From: Candidatus Bathyarchaeota archaeon
GTDB lineage: Archaea; Thermoproteota; Bathyarchaeia; TCS64
Length of the DNA: 17,450 bases
Direction: 5' to 3'
Assembly: GCA_016934355.1 (NCBI GenBank)
Contig: JAFGTA010000082.1
Location: 1-17,450, forward strand
Within the stretch, counting starts at the first letter, position 1. The number at the start of each line of letters is the position of its first letter. The notes beneath the pieces are model-generated. The model was given only the letters and a program-made list of their open reading frames with translations. It did not search any database and was not told where the DNA came from. Both the position numbers and the translations under genes were made by a program. Shown here one piece after another: positions 13,833 to 17,450 of this stretch.

Positions 13833-13862
13833 CGCGCACCCACAGCTACATGCGGTGCCGAT

Positions 13863-14021
13863 ATGGATATAGTCGACGTAATGAGCATAGTTATCCTCCT
13901 GTTCTCCTTCGGCGTCTTCTACTGGTTCGGGCGCTTCACCATGAAACTCATCAAGCAGCACTATAACATCTATCCGCTGCTTTACGGGCTCGAGGAAGCG
14001 GAGAAAGAGAAGAGGCGCTGA
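13863..14021 (+). CDS. 52-residue single-helix membrane protein, unknown function
   Basis: A short frame beginning MDIVDVMSIVILLFSFGVFY, with one membrane helix (about residues 5-22), then a basic stretch (GRFTMKLIKQHY) and a charged tail ending EEAEKEKRR. The positive-inside rule puts the C-terminus in the cytoplasm. Evidence that it is real: it has its own TATA-like box and a GGTG ribosome site, its codon choice matches the neighbours, it ends cleanly with TGA, and it fills an otherwise empty gap between two same-strand genes. Small membrane proteins of this form often attach to larger membrane complexes, but no partner can be named. Family unknown. Confidence 0.6.
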   Translation: MDIVDVMSIVILLFSFGVFYWFGRFTMKLIKQHYNIYPLLYGLEEAEKEKRR

Positions 14022-14113
14022 GCCGCCCAGACCCGGCTCCCGTACGATGCTTAGTAACGCATCTAGCAGCATCGTCTCCGTTAGCCCCACTGATATCGGC
14101 GGTCGTCTCCTGC

Positions 14114-14134
14114 ACGTATACGTTACATATTTAG
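14114..14134 (+). promoter_or_regulatory. TATA box with an adjoining perfect palindrome before the cysteine-cluster gene
   Basis: The 10-bp perfect palindrome ACGTATACGT (14114-14123) is followed two bases later by the TATA-like catattta (14126-14133). The predicted start is near 14156, eight bases before ATG 14164. The palindrome centre is 11 bp (one turn) upstream of the TATA centre, overlapping the BRE position. Confidence 0.4.
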
Positions 14135-14163
14135 GCATCCATACCTTAACGGTAGAGACTGGA

Positions 14164-14667
14164 ATGAGGGGAAGCTCACTAATCCCGTGGACAGAGGTCA
14201 ACAGCTGGTCCTGCGTGGCCTGCGGCAACTGCTGCGTAGGCTACCGTGTGCCCCTGAAGATGGACGAGATGGTGAGCGTGAGCGCCCGCTACGGCGCCGA
14301 TGTTCTCGAGTACGGCATGGGGAAGGCGTACCTCAGGAACCAGAGCAACGGGCGATGCATATTCCAGAAACCCCTCATGGACAGGTGGATATGCACGCTG
14401 CAGGGCACCAAGCCCACAGCGTGCAGGCTCTTCCCGTTCAGGATACACACGAAGCCCGTCTACAAGCGGGGGGACAGCGCCGCCATACACTTCGCCGGTA
14501 AAACCTACTACCTCTACATGGACCCTGACTGCCACGGAATAGTCCCGGGCAAGCCCAGCGACAGGTTCAGGGACCAGATCGTCCCGGAGATACTCAGCAT
14601 CGGCGTGGGCCTCCCCGTGAAGCAGAGGTACACTACCTCGAAGAGCATCCACTGGCGACCCATCTGA
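14164..14667 (+). CDS. YkgJ-family cysteine cluster protein (CxxCxxCC)
   Basis: A 167-residue cytosolic protein with the YkgJ/PF03692 signature. Near the N-terminus is CVACGNCC (Cys17, 20, 23, 24), then GRCIF (Cys65), ICTLQGTKPTACRLFPF (Cys77, Cys87) and DPDCHG (Cys123). The family is thought to bind zinc or an iron-sulphur cluster through these cysteines, and some relatives act on protein residues or metals; function is not established for this protein. All signature cysteines are present. ATG 14164 is the start I trust: a TATA-like box lies at 14126-14133, and the open frame back to ATG 14047 adds 39 residues that run through promoter DNA. The gene lies between the 52-residue membrane protein and an AstE-like hydrolase, with separate promoters on each side, so context does not suggest a pathway. 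Confidence 0.85.
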   Translation: MRGSSLIPWTEVNSWSCVACGNCCVGYRVPLKMDEMVSVSARYGADVLEYGMGKAYLRNQSNGRCIFQKPLMDRWICTLQGTKPTACRLFPFRIHTKPVYKRGDSAAIHFAGKTYYLYMDPDCHGIVPGKPSDRFRDQIVPEILSIGVGLPVKQRYTTSKSIHWRPI

Positions 14668-14673
14668 GAAACC

Positions 14674-14681
14674 TCTAATAC
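14674..14681 (+). promoter_or_regulatory. TATA-like box of the AstE/aspartoacylase-like gene
   Basis: tctaatac in the 43-bp gap after the cysteine-cluster gene, predicting a start near 14704. AGGA (14701-14704 region) lies about six bases before ATG 14711, so translation could use a very short leader. Confidence 0.45.
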
Positions 14682-14710
14682 CCTGTCGAAGAGATTCTCA
14701 AGGATTCAAG

Positions 14711-15736
14711 ATGAGTGTACCCATCACGGTGGCTGGGCTCACGGTTAAACCCGGCGAGAAGGCTCAAAGCGTACTCACCATCCCCGACTTCTGGGCAGAC
14801 GGCCAGTCCATGGAGATTCCCTTCATGGTTCTCCACGGGGCGAAGCCCGGGAAGACCCTCTACGTGCAGGTAGCCCAGCACGGCTCCGAGATAATGGGCC
14901 TCGACGCGCTGAGGCGCCTCATCCAAGAGCTGAACCCGGCCAAGATGAGGGGGACCCTCATCTACTGCCTGCCCAACCCGCTGGCGTTCAGGGAGAAGGC
15001 GAGGGCCACCATGTTCGACCCGAAGCCAGGCGGCATGAACAGGGTCTGGCCCGGCGACCCCGAGGGGAGCCTAACCGAGAGGATGGCACACAAGATTTGG
15101 ACAGAGCTGGTGCTGGGGCACGCGGACGAGGTGGTGGACCTTCACACGGCGAGCCGCCACTGCCCCGTCTGGGTCTACTACGAGGCCGACGGCGTCTCCG
15201 AGCTTGCGCCGAGGGAGACCGCGGAGAGGTCCGAGGAGATGGCACGTCTCTTCGGCGCCCCGGTACTGTATCTTGAGGCCGAGGCATATGGAGGCAGGAA
15301 GACCCTGAGGGCTCAGAGCGTGGACAACGGCATCCCGGCCATTGTACCCGAGCTGGGGGGAGCCGGCCACTTCGACGAGAAGATAGTCAAGCTGGCTCAC
15401 CGCGGCGTCAGGAACATCATGATCGACCTTGGCATCATCGACGGGAAGGTTGAGCTACCGAGCCGCCAGGTGAGGCTGAGGTGGAGGGCTGACTCCAAGA
15501 TATTCACGACACACTGTAATCATGGAGGAATATTCGTGCCGGAGGTGAAGGTAGGCGACATCGTCGAACTGGGCCAGCGGCTTGGCTTCATCTACAGCCC
15601 CCGGACCTTCGAGACGCTGGAGAGAGTCGAGTCACTGCAGAAGGGCTACGTGTTCTACGTACGCGAGAACCCTGTGGTGCACCAGGGGGACGGGCTGGTG
15701 AGCGTCCCCGAAGTAATCGAGTGGCTGAAGAACTAG
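14711..15736 (+). CDS. Succinylglutamate desuccinylase/aspartoacylase-family zinc hydrolase
   Basis: A 341-residue zinc-dependent hydrolase of the AstE/AspA (M14-like carboxypeptidase) superfamily, which removes acyl groups from N-acyl amino acids or related amides. The zinc ligands are visible as QHGSE (His57, Glu60) and DLHT (His145). MNRVWPG (109-115) matches the substrate-carboxylate-binding Asn-Arg motif. The catalytic glutamate is probably Glu214 in VPELGG. The C-terminal third (about 245-341) is a beta domain typical of the longer prokaryotic members, with GDIVELGQRLGFIYS. Full length, no missing motif. The substrate is not predictable; automated names such as succinylglutamate desuccinylase overstate specificity. 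The TAG stop shares its CTAG with the stop of the convergent acetyltransferase gene. Its own promoter lies at 14674-14681. Confidence 0.87.
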   Translation: MSVPITVAGLTVKPGEKAQSVLTIPDFWADGQSMEIPFMVLHGAKPGKTLYVQVAQHGSEIMGLDALRRLIQELNPAKMRGTLIYCLPNPLAFREKARATMFDPKPGGMNRVWPGDPEGSLTERMAHKIWTELVLGHADEVVDLHTASRHCPVWVYYEADGVSELAPRETAERSEEMARLFGAPVLYLEAEAYGGRKTLRAQSVDNGIPAIVPELGGAGHFDEKIVKLAHRGVRNIMIDLGIIDGKVELPSRQVRLRWRADSKIFTTHCNHGGIFVPEVKVGDIVELGQRLGFIYSPRTFETLERVESLQKGYVFYVRENPVVHQGDGLVSVPEVIEWLKN

Positions 15737-16299
15737 GGCTCCAGCACCAGCCCCATCACGTAGTCGTCACAGTAGCGGCCGAGAACATAGTTCCAGTGGT
15801 TCATGGCCCGCTTTCCCTCGATCTGGTAGCCGCACCGCTCGTACAGCTTGACCGCCCTCTCGTTGATCGTCAAAACCTCCAGCTCCAGCTTCTTGATGCC
15901 CTTTGCCTTAGCGACGTCTATGAGGTACTCCGTCATGATGGTTCCGAGCCCTAATCCCTGGTAGTCGTCGTGAACCGTGATGCCGAAGGTGGCCTTGTGC
16001 TTGTTATAGCCCTGATTGTGAAACCCGAGGCTGGCTGAGGCGATTGCCCTCACGCCGCCCTCAGTCTCCGTGAAGGCTAGCATGGGCAGCACCCTGTCAT
16101 AGTTTATTTCCATGAACCAGCCCTCCACCCGCTCCCGGGTGAATGGTATAGGGAGATACTGGAGGCTCTCCCTTGATAGGGAGGCGAACATCTCCCAGAC
16201 TGGCTCACGGTCTCTCCTCTCCTCAGGCCTAAGTGTCACCCGTGTCCCATCCCTGAGCTGAACGGTTCTCGGCTTAAGCCAGAAAGGCGATTTATCCAT
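15733..16299 (-). CDS. GNAT-family N-acetyltransferase
   Basis: A 188-residue GNAT protein. Residues 21-27 (VTLRPEE) start the first strand, ITVHDDYQGLGLGTIMTEYL (107-126) is motif A with the acetyl-CoA pyrophosphate loop Q-G-L-G-L-G, and ELEVLTINERAVKLYERCGY (139-158) is motif B. The acceptor could be an amine on a metabolite, antibiotic or protein; sequence does not say. ATG 16299 is supported by a minus-strand TATA CTTTTATCT (16329-16321) centred 26 bp upstream, so the mRNA is likely leaderless and independent of the amidohydrolase gene that ends 37 bp upstream. The stop codon overlaps the stop of the convergent AstE-like gene in the palindrome CTAG at 15733-15736. Confidence 0.82.
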   Translation of the reverse strand: MDKSPFWLKPRTVQLRDGTRVTLRPEERRDREPVWEMFASLSRESLQYLPIPFTRERVEGWFMEINYDRVLPMLAFTETEGGVRAIASASLGFHNQGYNKHKATFGITVHDDYQGLGLGTIMTEYLIDVAKAKGIKKLELEVLTINERAVKLYERCGYQIEGKRAMNHWNYVLGRYCDDYVMGLVLEP

Positions 16300-16320
16300 G
16301 AAACAAGGTTGGGGTATGAG

Positions 16321-16329
16321 AGATAAAAG
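16321..16329 (-). promoter_or_regulatory. TATA box of the GNAT gene
   Basis: On the minus strand CTTTTATCT, centred 26 bp before ATG 16299. It is the only AT-rich block in the 37-bp gap between the M20D and GNAT genes. Confidence 0.55.
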
Positions 16330-16336
16330 TAGGTTG

Positions 16337-17450
16337 TTAGATGCGTTTCTTCTCGAACTCGGTCTTTATCTCCGCGAGAAGCTCTGGGCTTGTTAGTATC
16401 TCGACCGAAGCCATCGCCATGCATTTGGCGCCTACCTCCAGCCCCTTGTCGCCTTCAGGCGTCAAGGTGTGCCCCGCGAAGTCCGTGCTGTGCATCGTGT
16501 AGCCCTCGCCGCCTAGGCCGATCATTGGGTGGATGCCGGGCACGACATGGGTCACGTCCGCGAAGTCTGTGCTCCCTCCGGGCGGGGTGACTGCAGCCTC
16601 CAGCGGGTCCACGTAGTCGACGCCGAGTTCGTCGAATGTCCTCTGGAACAGCGCCTCCAAAGGCTTGTTGTGTATATTCGACTTCAAGCCATCCGAGACC
16701 GTGAGCTTGACCTCGCAGCCGGTCGCGGTGGCGGCTCCCTTTGCGCAGTTCACCACGATGTCCGAGAGGGTAGGGAGATACGTGTCGTCGCTGCTCCTAA
16801 CACCGAACCTGAGGACAGCCTTGTCCGGGATGATGTTCGAGGCGAGCCCGCCCTCTGTTATGATGCCGTGAATGACTGCGTTGGCGTCCCTCCTGAGCTG
16901 CTGCCTGTTGGCATGAACAGACATGTAGGTGATCATGGCGGCGTTCAGCGCGTTTACCCCGTTGTGGGGGTCCGCCGCCGCGTGGGCCGTCCTCCCGTTG
17001 AACTCGACGCCTACGCCCTTGACTGCGAGGAAGTTCGCGGTAACCGTGGACTTGCCCGTCGAGGGGTGAATCATGTAGGAGACGTCGACGCCGTCGAATA
17101 CGCCTCCCTTGGCCATCCTGACCTTTGCCCCGCCGTAGGGGCCGTGGCCCTCTTCCGCGGGGGTCCCTATAACCCAGACTTCGCCGGCCAGGTCCTTCAT
17201 GACCTTGCTCACGGCTATCCCTGCGCCGATGCCTGCGGTGCCTATGATGTTGTGGCCGCAGCCGTGTCCGACCACCGGGAGCGCGTCGTACTCGGCCAGG
17301 AACGCGATGCGTTTGCCGTTGCTGCCCGGCTTGCAGGTAGCCCGGAATGCCGTAGGCAAGCCGGCGATGCCGTGCTCGACTGTGAATCCACGCTCTGCAG
17401 CACGCGAGGATAGCAGTTGCGCCGAGGCATGTTCCTCCTCACTCAGTTCC
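16337..17450 (-). CDS. M20D-family amidohydrolase, N-terminus beyond the window
   Basis: The frame is open from the TAA at 16337-16339 to the right edge, so only the first residues are missing. The visible N-terminus, ELSEEEHASAQLLSSRAA then GLPTAFRA, matches the start of M20D peptidases (p-aminobenzoyl-glutamate or N-acyl-amino-acid hydrolases). TTG 17359 is an internal codon, not the start. Metal-site motifs are intact: EYDALPVVGHGCGHNIIGT, PAEEGHGPYGGAK, and HSTDFAGHTLTPEGD near the C-terminus. The lid/dimerisation domain is between them (NFLAVKGVGVEFNGRTAHA, ending in HPS and NGVNA-type segments). The enzyme hydrolyses an amide bond, releasing an amino acid, in the cytosol. The substrate may be folate-derived aminobenzoyl-glutamate or another acyl amino acid. 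It is followed on the same strand by the GNAT gene, 37 bp away. Confidence 0.88.
   Translation of the reverse strand, partial: ELSEEEHASAQLLSSRAAERGFTVEHGIAGLPTAFRATCKPGSNGKRIAFLAEYDALPVVGHGCGHNIIGTAGIGAGIAVSKVMKDLAGEVWVIGTPAEEGHGPYGGAKVRMAKGGVFDGVDVSYMIHPSTGKSTVTANFLAVKGVGVEFNGRTAHAAADPHNGVNALNAAMITYMSVHANRQQLRRDANAVIHGIITEGGLASNIIPDKAVLRFGVRSSDDTYLPTLSDIVVNCAKGAATATGCEVKLTVSDGLKSNIHNKPLEALFQRTFDELGVDYVDPLEAAVTPPGGSTDFADVTHVVPGIHPMIGLGGEGYTMHSTDFAGHTLTPEGDKGLEVGAKCMAMASVEILTSPELLAEIKTEFEKKRI

Noticed and set aside
14047..14163. Extension of the cysteine-cluster protein back to ATG 14047
   Set aside because: The added 39 residues are unlike the family and cross a TATA-like box and palindrome; ATG 14164 fits the predicted transcript start.
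14179..14652. A 157-codon minus-strand frame
   Set aside because: It is antisense to the cysteine-cluster protein, whose CxxCxxCC signature shows the sense strand is the coding one.
16529..17413. A 294-codon plus-strand frame
   Set aside because: It is antisense to the M20D amidohydrolase, whose metal-site motifs are intact; the frame is a by-product of GC-rich codon use and has no recognisable domain.
1..17450. tRNA genes, rRNA, CRISPR arrays, insertion sequences, prophage or integrase genes
   Set aside because: I looked for cloverleaf-like arms, regularly spaced repeats, terminal inverted repeats and transposase or integrase motifs by eye and saw none; a tRNA or covariance-model scan would be decisive.

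Overview
The window looks archaeal, most likely from a GC-rich, probably thermophilic and anaerobic or microaerophilic member of the TACK (Thermoproteota-type) lineages. The evidence is family content and expression signals. Families include a bifunctional phosphoglucose/phosphomannose isomerase, an archaeal-type SPOUT RNA methyltransferase, an Ard1-type N-terminal acetyltransferase that reads very like the Sulfolobus enzyme, a site-2 protease and membrane-tethered winged-helix proteins. Signals include TATA boxes placed about 26-31 bp before start codons (leaderless transcription), heavy use of AGG/AGA arginine and ATA isoleucine codons, and frequent GTG/TTG starts. The exact phylum cannot be fixed from this sequence alone.

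Layout. 1-1834: the 3' end of a PGI/PMI gene, an unrecognised conserved protein, and the SPOUT methyltransferase, all on the plus strand. 1831-2763: a small winged-helix protein with two C-terminal membrane helices, then a two-helix membrane protein; the gap between them carries a repeated, partly palindromic motif. 2764-4246: a stand-alone branched-chain-amino-acid-type substrate-binding protein behind what looks like a duplicated promoter. 4261-5769: a PfkB-family sugar/nucleoside kinase (minus) and rubrerythrin (plus), divergent. 5876-8610: a membrane protein with a secreted sensor-like ectodomain and a cytoplasmic winged helix, followed by a secreted coiled-coil protein that shares its helical repeat. 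8645-9889: a LarA/DUF2088-family protein that appears to have lost the nickel-pincer active site. 9968-12148: a 7TM-PAS-GAF histidine kinase whose end overlaps a convergent site-2 protease gene (12100-13233). 13315-14667: Ard1-type acetyltransferase, a 52-residue membrane protein and a YkgJ-type cysteine-cluster protein. 14711-17450: an AstE/aspartoacylase-type hydrolase, a GNAT acetyltransferase and an M20D amidohydrolase cut by the window end.

The genes do not form one pathway. Most appear to have their own promoter, so the window is mainly single-gene or two-gene units. Themes are signal transduction at the membrane (two membrane-bound winged-helix proteins, a histidine kinase, a site-2 protease), protein and RNA modification (Ard1, SPOUT, another GNAT), and N-acyl/amide hydrolysis (AstE-like, M20D). 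The most promising under-described unit is 5876-8610, a membrane-anchored one-component regulator next to a secreted protein built from the same helical repeat.

Coding density is high. There is no gene-free stretch over 300 bases; the largest gaps are 2764-2941, 14022-14163 and 5770-5875, and all three hold promoter-like elements. I saw no rRNA, tRNA, CRISPR array, insertion sequence or transposase.
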